Positions 16,523 through 26,498 of a stretch of DNA of 61,809 nucleotides are shown here, one piece after another; position 1 is the stretch's first letter, and each line of letters begins with the position of its first letter. The stretch is from assembly GCA_944386555.1 (NCBI GenBank), contig CALXBN010000047.1, forward strand, positions 1 to 61,809, in the 5' to 3' direction. The stretch is from an uncultured Ruthenibacterium sp. (GTDB lineage: Bacteria > Bacillota > Clostridia > Oscillospirales > Ruminococcaceae). The notes under the pieces were generated by a model that worked only from the letters and a program-made list of their open reading frames with translations, made no database searches and was not told where the DNA came from. The position numbers and the translations under genes are program-made.

Positions 16523-16723
16523 ATGAATGAATACACCAAGGGAAAAGTGAAGGTGCTGGTGGGCGTGCTGGTGCTGCTGGTATGCCTTGCACTGGTGCTG
16601 GCCGGCCATGCCATCGGCAATTTCGGAGACCTGGCCACCGGCCTGAAAGGCCTGGCCGTACAGCTGGCGGGCCTGGCAGGGATTCTGGCGCTGCTGGGCG
16701 TTTACAACCACAGCCAGCAGTGA
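16523..16723 (+). CDS. Small two-helix membrane protein of the sugar importer operon
   Basis: A 66-aa protein with two hydrophobic stretches (about residues 9-29 and 40-60) and a basic N-terminus (MNEYTKGKVKV). It follows the MalG-type gene by 13 bases with a strong GGAGG, so it is surely translated. It resembles the small uncharacterised membrane proteins (DUF6903-like, from memory) found beside sugar ABC permeases in Firmicutes. It may be an accessory or stabilising subunit of the transporter; no catalytic motif is visible. Confidence 0.8.
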   Translation: MNEYTKGKVKVLVGVLVLLVCLALVLAGHAIGNFGDLATGLKGLAVQLAGLAGILALLGVYNHSQQ

Positions 16724-16739
16724 TCCTGCAGACCGTTTC

Positions 16740-16770
16740 GGCGCAGCCCCGCTGTGCGGGGCACTGCGCC
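16740..16770 (+). other. RNA hairpin between small membrane protein and sulfatase genes
   Basis: GGCGCAG-CCCCGC loops back to GCGGGG-CTGCGCC. No T-run follows, so it is more likely an mRNA-stability or processing element than a terminator. Confidence 0.5.
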
Positions 16771-16844
16771 GCCTCCACCTGCCGGGGCGCCGCGCCGTGC
16801 GCTCGCCCCGGCCTTTTGCGGCCTGTGCCGCGGAAAGGATGCCT

Positions 16845-18212
16845 ATGCCAAGGCCCAATATCGTTTTCTATTTTTCCGACCAGCAGCGCCACGATACCCT
16901 GGGCTGTTACGGCCAGCCGCTGGATGTGACGCCCAACCTGGACGCCCTGGCCCGGGAGGGCGTGCGCTTTGAAAACGCCTTTACCTGCCAGCCGGTGTGC
17001 GGCCCGGCCAGGGCCTGCCTGCAGACGGGCCGCTGGCCCACCCAGACGGGCTGCTTCATCAACGGCACCGCGCCGGATTTCTCAAGCCCGGATCTGCTGG
17101 CCAAGCTGTTTAACCGTGCCGGCTATGCCACGGCCTATGTGGGCAAGTGGCATCTGGCCACCGACAGCGCCGCCGGCATCAATTACGAGACGGCCCCCAT
17201 TCCTGCCGAGCGCCGCGGCGGCTGGAAAGATTACTGGATGGCCTCCGACGTGCTGGAGTTCACCAGCCACGGCTACAACGGCTATGTGTACGACGGCAAG
17301 AACCGCCGGGTGGATTTTACCGGCTACCGGGCCGATTGCATCAACAACTATGCCGTGGATTTCCTCCACAGCCGGGTTGGCAACCCCCAGCCCTTCTTCC
17401 TGTTTGTCAGCCAGATCGAACCCCACCATCAGAACGACCGCCGGCGCTACGAGGGCCCCGACGGCAGCAAGGGGCGCTTTGGCGCCTTCACTCCGCCGGG
17501 AGATCTGGCCGCCTGCTCGGCCGCCTGTGCACCGGGACAGGACATCAGCAACTGGCGGGAGAATTATCCCGACTATCTGGGCTGTTGCCACAGCCTGGAC
17601 GCCAATGTGGGGCGTCTGGTGGATACCCTGAAGGAACAGGGGATGTGGGAGAACACCATCCTCGTTTATACCTCCGACCACGGCAGCCATTTCCTCACCC
17701 GGGGGCGGGAGGCTGAGTACAAGCGCACCTGTCACGACGCATCCATCCACATCCCGCTCATCGCGGTGGGGCCCGGTTTTTCCGGGGGCAAAGTGGTGCG
17801 CCATGCCGTCAGCCTGATGGACCTGCCCGCCACGCTGCTGGACGCCGCAGGCATCCCGGTGCCGCCCAGCTACGCCGGGCGCAGCCTGCTGCCGTTGGCC
17901 CGGGACCCGGAGACGGACTGGGATGACGTGGCTTTTCTGCAGATCAGCGAGAGCCGGCCGGGGCGGGCCATCCGCACGCCGGATTACACTTACGCGGTGC
18001 GGGCCGAGGGCGATGGTTACCAGGTGGCCCAGGCGGACGTGTATTATGAGGAGTTCTTCTATGTGCTGGCCGACGACCCCTTCCAGCAGAACAACCTGGC
18101 GGCGGACCCTGCATGGGCCCCGGTACGCGCCCGGCTGGCCGAGACGCTGAAAGAAAAAATGGCCGCTGCCGGTGAGCCGGTGCCGCAGATCTGTCCGTGG
18201 CGGGCCTGGTGA
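16845..18212 (+). CDS. Cytoplasmic S1-family sulfatase in the LNB/GNB operon
   Basis: Formylglycine-dependent sulfatase of about 455 aa. The N-terminal metal site is NIVFYFSDQQRHD. The maturation motif C-x-P-x-R is present as CGPAR with Cys52 as the residue to be oxidised. GKWHLA and the late metal site TSDHGSHF are also present. I chose ATG 16845, spaced from AAAGGA; ATG 16839 is two codons upstream. There is no signal peptide, so it must act inside the cell, removing sulfate from an imported sugar. It lies between the importer and the GH112 phosphorylase. A radical-SAM maturase (anSME) is needed but not in this window. The sugar and sulfate position are unknown. Confidence 0.9.
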   Translation: MPRPNIVFYFSDQQRHDTLGCYGQPLDVTPNLDALAREGVRFENAFTCQPVCGPARACLQTGRWPTQTGCFINGTAPDFSSPDLLAKLFNRAGYATAYVGKWHLATDSAAGINYETAPIPAERRGGWKDYWMASDVLEFTSHGYNGYVYDGKNRRVDFTGYRADCINNYAVDFLHSRVGNPQPFFLFVSQIEPHHQNDRRRYEGPDGSKGRFGAFTPPGDLAACSAACAPGQDISNWRENYPDYLGCCHSLDANVGRLVDTLKEQGMWENTILVYTSDHGSHFLTRGREAEYKRTCHDASIHIPLIAVGPGFSGGKVVRHAVSLMDLPATLLDAAGIPVPPSYAGRSLLPLARDPETDWDDVAFLQISESRPGRAIRTPDYTYAVRAEGDGYQVAQADVYYEEFFYVLADDPFQQNNLAADPAWAPVRARLAETLKEKMAAAGEPVPQICPWRAW

Positions 18213-18271
18213 GCCGCCGGCAGGCCGCAGGCGGGCTGCAGCCCAATGAAAACGAGGGAAAGGAACGTATT

Positions 18272-20443
18272 ATGAGCGAACAGACAAAACGCACCGGGCG
18301 GGTTACCATCCCCACCGATCTGGACGTGGTGCCCCAGACCATCGATATCCTGCACAAATGGGGCGCCGACGCCATCCGGGACTGCGACGGCACCGAGTTC
18401 CCCGCCGCATTGACGAAGGTAGGCGCGAAGATCTATTCCACCTATTATACCACCCGCAAGGACAATGCCTGGGCCAAAGCGAACCCGGATGAAGTGCAGC
18501 AGTGCTACATCATGACGGGCTTTTACACCGCCACGTCCGACCGGCTGGAAATCCCTCTGATGAACGGCATCAGCCGGGAACTGATGGCCGTGAACACCCG
18601 GGATGACAAATACCGCTGGTGGGAGGTGATGGACCGCACTGCCGGCACGCCGCTGCCCGCCGGCCAGTGGAGCTACGAGGAAAGCACCGGCCGGGTGACG
18701 ATCATCGGGGCCAAGCCCTACCACGATTACACCGTCAGCTTCCTGGCCTACCTTATCTGGGACCCGGTGCATATGTACAACGCCGTCACCAACGGCTGGA
18801 CGGATTTTGAACACCAGATCACCTTCGACGTGCGCCAGCCCAAAACCCACAAGTTCACCATGGAGCGCCTGCGCAGGTTCTGCGCCGAACACCCCTATGT
18901 CAACGTGATCCGCTACACGACCTTTTTCCATCAGTTCACCCTGGTGTTCGATGAGCTGAAACGGGAAAAATATGTGGACTGGTACGGTTATTCCGCCTCC
19001 GTCAGCCCTTATATCCTGGAGCAGTTTGAGCGGGAGGTGGGCTACAAATTCCGCCCCGAGTACATTATTGACCAGGGTTATTACAACAACCAGTACCGTG
19101 TGCCCAGCAAAGAATACAAGGACTTCATGGCGTTCCAGCGCCGGGAAGTGGCAAAGCTTGCCAAAGAGATGGTGGACATCACCCACGAGTGCGGCAAAGA
19201 GGCCATGATGTTCCTGGGCGACCACTGGATCGGCACCGAGCCCTTCATGCCGGAATTTGCCTCTATCGGCCTGGATGCCGTGGTGGGCAGCGTGGGCAAC
19301 GGCAGTACCCTGCGCCTGATCAGCGATATCCCCGGCGTCAAATATACCGAGGGGCGCTTTTTGCCCTACTTCTTCCCCGATGTGTTCCACGAAGGGGGAG
19401 ACCCGGTAAAAGAAGCCAAAGAGAACTGGGTCACTGCCCGGCGGGCCATCCTGCGCAAGCCCATCGACCGTATCGGCTACGGCGGCTACCTGAAGCTGGC
19501 GCTGGAATTCCCGGATTTTGTGGACTACATCCAGAGCGTGTGCGAGGAATTCCGCGAGCTGTACGACAATATCAAAGGCACCACGCCTTACTGCATCAAA
19601 ACCGTGGCCGTGCTGAACTGCTGGGGAAAAGCCCGCAGCTGGGGCTGCCATATGGTGCACCATGCGCTGTACCAGAAACAGAATTACAGTTACGCCGGCG
19701 TCATCGAGGCTCTGAGCGGCGCGCCCTTTGAGGTGAAATTCCTCAGCTTCGATGAAGTGAAAGCCGACCCCGGCCTGCTGGACGGTGTGGATGTGCTGAT
19801 CAATGTGGGCGACGGCGATACCGCCCACACAGGCGGCGCCATTTGGGAGGATGCAGACGTCACGGCGACCATTCGGGGCTTTGTGCACCGGGGCGGGGGC
19901 TTCATCGGCGTGGGCGAGCCCTCCGGCCACCAGTACCAGGGCCATTACTTCCAGCTGGCCGGTGTGCTGGGTGTGGAGAAGGAGACGGGCTTTACCCTGA
20001 ACTACGATAAGTATAACTGGGAGGCCCATCCCGACCACTTCATCTTGGCCGACACCACCCGCCCGGTGAATTTCGGCGAAGGCAAAAAGAATATCTATGC
20101 CTACGAGGGAACCGAGATCCTGGTGCAGCGCGATAAGGAAGTGCAGATGGCTGTGCATGAATTCGGCGCCGGCCGGGCCGTGTACATCAGCGGCCTGCCC
20201 TACAGCTTCGAGAACAGCCGCATTCTGTACCGCAGCATCCTGTGGAGTACCCACAGCGAGGAAGAACTGCACAAGTGGTTTTCGGCCAATTACAACGCGG
20301 AAGTGCATGCCTATGTGAAAAACGGCAAGTACTGCGTAGTGAACAACACCTACGAACCGCAGCACACCACCGTGTACACCGGCGACGGTGCCAGCTTCGA
20401 GCTGGACCTGGCGGCCAACGAGATCAAATGGTACGAGATCTGA
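18272..20443 (+). CDS. lnpA: 1,3-beta-galactosyl-N-acetylhexosamine phosphorylase (GH112)
   Basis: Cytoplasmic phosphorylase of about 723 aa that cleaves lacto-N-biose (Gal-b1,3-GlcNAc) or galacto-N-biose (Gal-b1,3-GalNAc) with phosphate, giving Gal-1-P and the free N-acetylhexosamine. Family identity is plain from the N-terminal TGRVTIPTDLDVVPQT and KWGADAIRDCDGTEFP. The presumed general acid is Asp317 in GDHWIGTEP (by analogy with the B. longum enzyme). C-terminal beta-sandwich domains follow. Start ATG 18272 sits after AAAGGAACG; a longer frame overlaps the sulfatase gene and lacks an RBS. LNB versus GNB preference cannot be read from the sequence. Confidence 0.95.
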   Translation: MSEQTKRTGRVTIPTDLDVVPQTIDILHKWGADAIRDCDGTEFPAALTKVGAKIYSTYYTTRKDNAWAKANPDEVQQCYIMTGFYTATSDRLEIPLMNGISRELMAVNTRDDKYRWWEVMDRTAGTPLPAGQWSYEESTGRVTIIGAKPYHDYTVSFLAYLIWDPVHMYNAVTNGWTDFEHQITFDVRQPKTHKFTMERLRRFCAEHPYVNVIRYTTFFHQFTLVFDELKREKYVDWYGYSASVSPYILEQFEREVGYKFRPEYIIDQGYYNNQYRVPSKEYKDFMAFQRREVAKLAKEMVDITHECGKEAMMFLGDHWIGTEPFMPEFASIGLDAVVGSVGNGSTLRLISDIPGVKYTEGRFLPYFFPDVFHEGGDPVKEAKENWVTARRAILRKPIDRIGYGGYLKLALEFPDFVDYIQSVCEEFRELYDNIKGTTPYCIKTVAVLNCWGKARSWGCHMVHHALYQKQNYSYAGVIEALSGAPFEVKFLSFDEVKADPGLLDGVDVLINVGDGDTAHTGGAIWEDADVTATIRGFVHRGGGFIGVGEPSGHQYQGHYFQLAGVLGVEKETGFTLNYDKYNWEAHPDHFILADTTRPVNFGEGKKNIYAYEGTEILVQRDKEVQMAVHEFGAGRAVYISGLPYSFENSRILYRSILWSTHSEEELHKWFSANYNAEVHAYVKNGKYCVVNNTYEPQHTTVYTGDGASFELDLAANEIKWYEI

Positions 20444-20474
20444 CCGCCGCTTGGCAAAGAACAGTGAAACGCGG

Positions 20475-20516
20475 AAAGCGCGGCCATCCTCCGGGGAGGA
20501 CGGCCGCGCTTTTTTC
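20475..20516 (+). terminator. Terminator of the LNB/GNB operon
   Basis: AAGCGCGGCC...CCTCC pairs with GGAGG...GGCCGCGCTT and is followed by TTTTTTCTTC, 30 bases after the phosphorylase stop. Bases 20520-20718 hold no recognisable gene. Confidence 0.92.
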
Positions 20517-20718
20517 TTCAGAAGGGCCGGCGGGCCGCGCCTGTTGGCGCCCGCGTTTGGGGGATACAGGGCCGCCGGATCAGCGTGCAGGAGCCGCGGC
20601 GGTTTTCGGGCGCACAGGCGTATTACCGGCGGCCATCCTCACCTTTCATGCCATCACCAGCGCCCGACCGGCCGCGGAGAGAGGTGCCTGAAGGGCCTTC
20701 CGCCCCGGCGGGGCGCCA

Positions 20719-21672
20719 TCAGATGAAACCCAAAGAGCCCAGGGCGAAAATACCGATGAAGATGGTGGCAAAACTGAGAAGGGTGGTGGTGGTGACGGCA
20801 GCGCCGGTAAAGCGATAGTCGCTGCCCATTCCCATGGACATGGCATAAGCCGTGACGCCCGTCGGCGCACAGTGGGCCAGGAATACGGCGCCCACCTCGC
20901 TGCCGGAAAAACCCATCAGGACGGCGGGGATGACCATGATCACCGGCAGGATCACCAGCTTCAGCGCGCAGCATAGGGCCAGATGGCAGGTGAAGGCCCG
21001 GTCTCCCCGGGCGGCCATGCCCGCCTGGCCGCCGATGCTGATGAGTGCCAGGGGCGTGGCCAGGGCGCCCAGGTAGCCCACGGCGCTCATCACGGCGCCG
21101 GGCACGGGTACGGACAGCCAGCGGAACACCAGGCCCAGCACATTGCCCCAGATCAGGGGGTTGGTGACCACTTTTTTCACCAGGTCCAGCGGGTGCACTT
21201 TGGCGTCGCCGTCGGGGCTGAACAGGGTGAACACCACAATGCTGCACACGGTGAAGGTGGTGACCACCACCGGCACCAGCATGATGGTGGGCAGCGCGCC
21301 CCGGCTGCCGAACACCTGCACGGCCATGGTGCTGCCCAAAATGGCGAAATTGCTGCGGAAAGATGCCTGGATGAAAGCGCCGCAGCGCCGGCGGTCCGGG
21401 ATGAAGCGGGGAGCGATGAGACACAGCGCCGTGCAGGCCAGCACGATGCTGACCACCGCATACACCAAAAGAAGAGGCCGCACTGCGGCGTCGGTGCCGG
21501 CGGTATAGCTGTCCTCAAACAGGGAAAAGGGCAGGCTGTAGGTATAGGCCAGCGTGTTGGCCTTTTTCACAAAGGCATCGTCGATGGCTCCTTTGCGCCG
21601 CAGAAAGGCCCCCAGGGCCACCAGCAGCAAAATCGGCCCCACGGCGTTGATGCTGAGCAAAAGGTTGTTCAT
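20719..21672 (-). CDS. AEC (auxin efflux carrier) family transporter
   Basis: Membrane transporter of 317 aa with about ten hydrophobic segments in two inverted halves. Family marks are AFLRRKGAIDDAFVKKANTLAY near the N-terminus, SFRSNFAILG in the middle (N-rich crossover) and the C-terminal GVTAYAMSMGMGSD. Bacterial AEC members move small carboxylates such as malate or amino-acid derivatives. It is a single-gene unit with its own promoter, located between the LNB/GNB terminator and the leu operon; the substrate is unknown. Confidence 0.88.
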   Translation of the reverse strand: MNNLLLSINAVGPILLLVALGAFLRRKGAIDDAFVKKANTLAYTYSLPFSLFEDSYTAGTDAAVRPLLLVYAVVSIVLACTALCLIAPRFIPDRRRCGAFIQASFRSNFAILGSTMAVQVFGSRGALPTIMLVPVVVTTFTVCSIVVFTLFSPDGDAKVHPLDLVKKVVTNPLIWGNVLGLVFRWLSVPVPGAVMSAVGYLGALATPLALISIGGQAGMAARGDRAFTCHLALCCALKLVILPVIMVIPAVLMGFSGSEVGAVFLAHCAPTGVTAYAMSMGMGSDYRFTGAAVTTTTLLSFATIFIGIFALGSLGFI

Positions 21673-21713
21673 GTTTTCCGCCCTTCTTCTCCTCCAAATT
21701 GGTTGCTGCGCTT

Positions 21714-21742
21714 ATGATAGCACAAAGTGTCTGCCGCTGCAA
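21714..21742 (-). promoter_or_regulatory. Promoter of the AEC transporter gene
   Basis: Minus strand: TTGCAG (21742-21737), 17-base spacer, TATCAT (21719-21714). A GGAGGAG-rich ribosome-binding region follows. Confidence 0.7.
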
Positions 21743-21797
21743 CAAAAGGGAACCGGGGCCGCCGGCGGGCCGCAAAGCCCTTTTGGGCAAGGCGGGC

Positions 21798-21838
21798 AAA
21801 AGGCAAAGCCCCCGCCGGCGGCAGGGGCTTTGCGGCAA
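21798..21838 (-). terminator. Terminator of the leu operon
   Basis: On the minus strand GCAAAGCCCC pairs with GGGGCTTTGC and is followed by CTTTTGCC, just past the leuB stop. Confidence 0.75.
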
Positions 21839-21853
21839 AAACGGGCACGGCGC

Positions 21854-22924
21854 TCACAGCCGCACGATAACGGCGTCGCCCATGGCCCTGCAGCCTACAC
21901 TGGCCGCGCCGGGGGCGGCCAGGTCGGCAGTGCGCACGCCTGCATTCAGCGCGGCGTTCACTGCGTTCTCAATGGCCTTGGCCTCCTCCTCCAGGCTGAA
22001 GCTGTAGCGCAGCATCATGGCCGCCGAGAGGATGGTGCCGATGGGGTTGGCCTTGTCCTGGCCGGCGATGTCCGGTGCCGAGCCGTGAATGGGCTCGTAC
22101 AGGCCCCGGCTGCCCTCTCCCAGGGAGGAAGAGGGGATCATGCCGATGCTGCCGGTGATCATGCTGGCCTCGTCGGAGAGGATGTCGCCGAACATGTTCT
22201 CGGTGACGATCACATCGAACTGGCTGGGATCGCGCACAATCTGCATGGCGGCGTTGTCCACAAACATTTCGCTGAAGGCCACATCGGGGTAATCTTTTGC
22301 CAGTTCCTCCAGCACCCTGCGCCACAACCGGCTGGTGTCCAGCACGTTGGCCTTGTCCACGCAGCACAGCTTTTTGCGGCGCTTGCGGGCGGTCTCGAAA
22401 CCGATGCGCCCGATACGGCGGATCTCGCCCTCGGAATAGGGCATGGTGTCCTCGGCGCGCACCTCGCCATCCACCGTCCGGGTGGTGTGCTGGCCGAAGT
22501 ATACCCCGCCGATCAGCTCCCGCACCACGATGAAGTCGATGCCCTTATCCACGATGGACTGCTTGAGGGGGCTGGCATCGGCCAGCTGGGGCCACAGGCG
22601 GGCCGGGCGGCTGTTGGCGTACAGGCCCATGGCGCTGCGCAGGCGCAGCAGGCCTTTTTCCGGGCGCTTGTCCCCGGGCAGGCCCTCCCATTTGGGGCCG
22701 CCCACAGCCCCCAGCAGCACGCTGTCGGCTGCCAGGCAGGCGTCCAGCTGGCTTTGGGGCAGGGGGTCTCCGTATTGGTCGATGGCGCAGCCGCCCATGG
22801 CTACATCGGTATAGGTAAAGGTGTGGCCGTATTTGCGGCCGATGCGGTCCAGCACCCGCAGAGTCTGTTCCACAATTTCGGGGCCGATGCCGTCGCCCCG
22901 GATGACGGCGATGTGCTTTTCCAT
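21854..22924 (-). CDS. leuB: 3-isopropylmalate dehydrogenase
   Basis: NAD-dependent oxidative decarboxylase of leucine synthesis, 356 aa, full family length. Motifs seen are [16 protein letters not shown] at the N-terminus, the substrate arginines in [18 protein letters not shown], the catalytic Tyr in [12 protein letters not shown], and the NAD-binding [19 protein letters not shown]. It is last in leuA-C-D-B, 13 bases after leuD, with an AAGGGGG ribosome site. Confidence 0.97.
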   Translation of the reverse strand: MEKHIAVIRGDGIGPEIVEQTLRVLDRIGRKYGHTFTYTDVAMGGCAIDQYGDPLPQSQLDACLAADSVLLGAVGGPKWEGLPGDKRPEKGLLRLRSAMGLYANSRPARLWPQLADASPLKQSIVDKGIDFIVVRELIGGVYFGQHTTRTVDGEVRAEDTMPYSEGEIRRIGRIGFETARKRRKKLCCVDKANVLDTSRLWRRVLEELAKDYPDVAFSEMFVDNAAMQIVRDPSQFDVIVTENMFGDILSDEASMITGSIGMIPSSSLGEGSRGLYEPIHGSAPDIAGQDKANPIGTILSAAMMLRYSFSLEEEAKAIENAVNAALNAGVRTADLAAPGAASVGCRAMGDAVIVRL

Positions 22925-22937
22925 CAGGTGCGCCCCC

Positions 22938-23432
22938 TTACTTTGTCCGGCCCGCGCGGATGCTGGCCATCAGGCCGCCGGCGCGGATGATGTTCTGGAT
23001 GAATTCCGGGAAGGGCTGGGCCTGGAAGGTGCGGCCCGTGGTGGTGTCGGTGATCAGGCCGGTGTCGAAATCCACAGCCACGGTATCCCCGGCGGTGATG
23101 GCGTCGGCGGCGTCGGGGCATTCCAGAATGGGCAGGCCGATGTTGATGGCGTTGCGGTAGAAAATGCGCGCAAAGCTTTTGGCGATGACGCAGGCCACGC
23201 CGCTGGTTTTGATCACCAGGGGCGCGTGCTCCCGGGAAGAGCCGCAGCCGAAGTTCCAGCCGCCCACCATGATGTCTCCGGGCTGCACGCACCTGACGAA
23301 ATCGGGGTCGATATCCTCCATGCAGTGGGCCGCCAGCTCTTTGGCGTCCTGGCTGTTCAGGTAGCGGGCGGGGATGATCACATCCGTGTCCACGTTGTCG
23401 GGGTATTTGTGTACGGTTCCTTGGGCGTTCAT
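22938..23432 (-). CDS. leuD: 3-isopropylmalate dehydratase small subunit
   Basis: Small subunit of the aconitase-like isomerase, 164 aa, the short LeuD form of clostridia and archaea. It carries [12 protein letters not shown] and the swivel-domain motif [17 protein letters not shown] 23432 has GGAAAGGAG upstream. It begins four bases after the leuC stop, as expected for a 1:1 complex. Confidence 0.97.
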   Translation of the reverse strand: MNAQGTVHKYPDNVDTDVIIPARYLNSQDAKELAAHCMEDIDPDFVRCVQPGDIMVGGWNFGCGSSREHAPLVIKTSGVACVIAKSFARIFYRNAINIGLPILECPDAADAITAGDTVAVDFDTGLITDTTTGRTFQAQPFPEFIQNIIRAGGLMASIRAGRTK

Positions 23433-23436
23433 GGGC

Positions 23437-24720
23437 TTACTCCTTTCCGGTTGTGCAGTAGGCGCGGGGGTCGGCAATTTCGCCGGCCAGGGCGCTGGCG
23501 GCGGCCACGGCGGGGCTGGCCAGGTACACCTCGCTGTCCACGTGGCCCATGCGGCCCACGAAGTTGCGGTTGGTGGTGGACACGCACCGCTCGCCGGCGG
23601 CCAGAATGCCCATATACCCGCCCAGACAGGGCCCGCAGGTGGGGGTAGAGACAATGCACCCGGCGTCGATGAAGGCCTCGGCCCAGCCCTTCTGCAGGCA
23701 GGCCTTGTACACGGCCATGGTACCGGGAATGATGATGCCCCGCACGCCGTCGGCGATGTGACGGCCTTTCAGAATTTCGTAGGCAGCCTGCATATCTTCC
23801 AGCCGGCCGTTGGTGCAGCTGCCGATGACCACCTGGTCGACGGCGATGTGCCGGGCCGCGGCGCCGCCGATGGTGTGGGTGTTCTCCGGCAGATGGGGGA
23901 AGGCCACCGTGGGCTCCAGGGCCGACAGGTCGATTTCGATCTCCTGCTCGTATTGGGCGTCCTCGTCGGCGGCGTACGCCGTCCAGGGGCGCTGGCTGCG
24001 GCCGGAAAGGTATGCCAGGGTGGTTTCATCCACCGGGAAGATGCCGTTCTTGGCGCCGGCCTCGATGGCCATGTTGCAGATGCACAGCCGGTCGTCCATG
24101 GAAAGGCTGGCAACGCCGGGGCCGGTGAACTCCAGGCTTTTGTACAGCGCGCCGTCCACACCGATGCGGCCGATGAGGTGCAGAATCACGTCCTTGCCGG
24201 ACACCGGCCGGCGCAGGCTGCCGTGCAGCACCACGCGGATGGCGGCGGGCACTTTGAACCAGGCCGTGCCCGTGGCCATGCCGGCGGCCATATCGGTGCT
24301 GCCCACGCCGGTGGAGAAAGCCCCCAGGGCGCCGTAGGTGCAGGTGTGGCTGTCGGCGCCGATGATGCAGTCCCCGGCCGTCACGATGCCCTGCTCGGGC
24401 AGCAGGGCGTGTTCGATGCCCATGCGGCCTACGTCAAAGAAATGTTCAATGTCATACTTTTTGGCAAACATCCGGCACTGCTTGCTCTGCTGGGCGCTTT
24501 TGATGTCTTTGTTGGGCACGAAGTGGTCCAGTACGATATTGATGCGGGTGCGGTCGTACACGGAATCAAAGCCGGCCTTTTCAAACTCGTTGATGGCTAC
24601 AGGTGTGGTGATATCGTTGCCCAGCACCACGTCCAGTTTGGCACTGATCAGCTGGCCGGGGGCCACGCTGTCCAGTCCGGCGTGGGCGGCCAGGATTTTC
24701 TGGGTCATGGTCATCGCCAT
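23437..24720 (-). CDS. leuC: 3-isopropylmalate dehydratase large subunit
   Basis: [4Fe-4S] subunit of isopropylmalate isomerase, about 427 aa, the shorter bacterial/archaeal type. Cluster cysteines are visible in VIGSCTNGR and PTCGPCLGG, and substrate motifs in [16 protein letters not shown] 24720 is ten bases from AGGAG; two further in-frame ATGs at 24714 and 24708 cannot be fully excluded. Confidence 0.96.
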   Translation of the reverse strand: MAMTMTQKILAAHAGLDSVAPGQLISAKLDVVLGNDITTPVAINEFEKAGFDSVYDRTRINIVLDHFVPNKDIKSAQQSKQCRMFAKKYDIEHFFDVGRMGIEHALLPEQGIVTAGDCIIGADSHTCTYGALGAFSTGVGSTDMAAGMATGTAWFKVPAAIRVVLHGSLRRPVSGKDVILHLIGRIGVDGALYKSLEFTGPGVASLSMDDRLCICNMAIEAGAKNGIFPVDETTLAYLSGRSQRPWTAYAADEDAQYEQEIEIDLSALEPTVAFPHLPENTHTIGGAAARHIAVDQVVIGSCTNGRLEDMQAAYEILKGRHIADGVRGIIIPGTMAVYKACLQKGWAEAFIDAGCIVSTPTCGPCLGGYMGILAAGERCVSTTNRNFVGRMGHVDSEVYLASPAVAAASALAGEIADPRAYCTTGKE

Positions 24721-24727
24721 GGGTGGT

Positions 24728-26401
24728 TCACTCCTCTCGGTTTTCCTGCGCTTTGCTGTTGATGGCGGATACAAGGGCCTTTACGCTGGCCACGATGATG
24801 TCGGTGTCGGTGCCCGCACCCCAGGTAACGGTGTTGTCGGCCCAGTGCAGGCCCACATAGGTGGCCGCCTGGCTGGTGGAGCCCCGCTCCAGGGCGTGCT
24901 CGGTGTAGGTTTCCACGGTGAAATCCATGCCGGTGGCGGCCTGGATGGCCTTGCTGACGGCGTCCAGGCGGCCGTTGCCCGCGGCGCTGCACTCCTTCGT
25001 ATCGCTGCCGTGCTGCAGCGTCACCACGGCGTAGATGCCGTTTTTTTGGATGTAATGGGCTTCGGTGACCGCATAGGGGGCGGTTTTGTTCAGATAATGG
25101 GTCCGGAATACTTCGAATACCTCGGCGGCGGACAGCTCCTTATGGGCGTGGTCGGAAATGCTCTTGACGGTGTAGCCGAAGTGCTCGCGCATTTTGGGAG
25201 GCAGGTCGAAACCGTAGTTCTGCTCCAGCAGGTAGCCGATGCCGCCTTTGCCGCTCTGGCTGTTGATGCGGATGACATCGGCGTCGTAGGTGCGGTTGAT
25301 GTCGTGGGGGTCCACGGGGATGTAGGGTACGGTCCACCGGTGCAGGCGGTGCTCGGCCCGCCACTTCATGCCCTTGGCAATGGCGTCCTGGTGGCTTCCG
25401 CTGAATGCTGCGAACACCAGCGCGCCGGCGTAGGGGCTGCGCTCGTATACGTGCATGCGGGTGCACCGCTCGTACACCTCCACCAGGCGGGGCATATCGC
25501 TGAAATCCAGCTTTGGGTCTACCCCGTGGGTGTACAGGTTCATGGCCAGGGTGATAATGTCTACATTGCCCGTGCGCTCGCCGTTGCCGAACAGCGTGCC
25601 CTCCACCCGGTCGGCCCCGGCCAGCAGGGCAAGCTCGGTGTCGGCTACGGCGCAGCCTCTGTCGTTGTGGGGGTGCACGCTCAGCACCACACTGTCGCGG
25701 TATTTCAAGTTATCGCGCATGTACTCGATCTGGTTGGCGTACACATGGCTCATGCTCATGGCTACGGTGACGGGCAGGTTGATGATCATGGGCTTTTCCG
25801 GGGTGGGCTGCATGATGTCCAGCACGGCGTTGCACACTTCCAGTGCGTACTCGGGCTCGGTGCCGGTGAAGCTCTCGGGGCTGTACTCGAAGCGGAAATT
25901 GCCCGGGTACTCCGCCGCCAGCTTTTTGACAAGGCGGGCGCCGTCGGTGGCGATCTTCTTGATCTCCTCCCTGCTTTTTTTGAACACCTGCTCGCGCTGG
26001 GCCACACTGGTGGAGTTGTAGAAGTGGATGACCGCGCTGGGCGCGCCGGCCACAGCCTCGAAGGTCTTGCGGATGATGTGGTCCCGGCACTGGGTCAGCA
26101 CCTGCAGCGTTACGTCCGGGGGCACCAGGTCCCGCTCGATCAGCGCTCGCAGGAACTCGTATTCGGTCTCGCTGGCGGCGGGGAAGCCCACCTCGATCTC
26201 TTTGAACCCCACATCCACCAGCAGGCGGAAGAATTCCAGCTTCTCCTCCAGGCTCATGGGCACGATCAGCGCCTGGTTGCCGTCCCGCAGGTCCACGCTG
26301 CACCAGGCAGGGGCCTGTTCCACGTGGTCTTTGTGCACCCAGCGGTACTGCGCGTGCGGGGGCTGGTAATAACCGATGCCGTACTTGGTTGCGTCCATCA
26401 T
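24728..26401 (-). CDS. leuA: 2-isopropylmalate synthase (long form)
   Basis: First enzyme of leucine synthesis, condensing acetyl-CoA with 2-ketoisovalerate. The 557-aa length and opening [19 protein letters not shown] mark the LeuA type-2 (long) family. The metal ligands include [10 protein letters not shown], and the C-terminal third is the LeuA dimer regulatory domain for leucine feedback. ATG 26401 follows AAGGAGG. Expression is set by the T-box leader upstream, and leuC starts seven bases downstream. Confidence 0.96.
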   Translation of the reverse strand: MMDATKYGIGYYQPPHAQYRWVHKDHVEQAPAWCSVDLRDGNQALIVPMSLEEKLEFFRLLVDVGFKEIEVGFPAASETEYEFLRALIERDLVPPDVTLQVLTQCRDHIIRKTFEAVAGAPSAVIHFYNSTSVAQREQVFKKSREEIKKIATDGARLVKKLAAEYPGNFRFEYSPESFTGTEPEYALEVCNAVLDIMQPTPEKPMIINLPVTVAMSMSHVYANQIEYMRDNLKYRDSVVLSVHPHNDRGCAVADTELALLAGADRVEGTLFGNGERTGNVDIITLAMNLYTHGVDPKLDFSDMPRLVEVYERCTRMHVYERSPYAGALVFAAFSGSHQDAIAKGMKWRAEHRLHRWTVPYIPVDPHDINRTYDADVIRINSQSGKGGIGYLLEQNYGFDLPPKMREHFGYTVKSISDHAHKELSAAEVFEVFRTHYLNKTAPYAVTEAHYIQKNGIYAVVTLQHGSDTKECSAAGNGRLDAVSKAIQAATGMDFTVETYTEHALERGSTSQAATYVGLHWADNTVTWGAGTDTDIIVASVKALVSAINSKAQENREE

Positions 26402-26446
26402 AGTTGTTTCCTCCTTGGTTTGGCTGGCGGCGGGGCGAAGGGGATG

Positions 26447-26498
26447 CAAAAGGCCCCCGTCTCCCGAAAGGCGATGCCTTTCAAGAGACGGGGGCCGG
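26447..26498 (-). terminator. T-box-controlled terminator
   Basis: GGCCCCCGTCTC pairs with GAGACGGGGGCC, followed by TTTT. The 5' arm is adjacent to the T-box core, as expected for mutually exclusive folds. Confidence 0.93.

Noticed and set aside
18059..20365. Minus-strand frame of 768 codons opposite the GH112 gene
   Set aside because: Shadow of the phosphorylase; low-complexity translation, no RBS.
20520..20718. Short frames between the LNB/GNB terminator and the AEC gene
   Set aside because: No RBS-start combination and no protein features; treated as non-coding.
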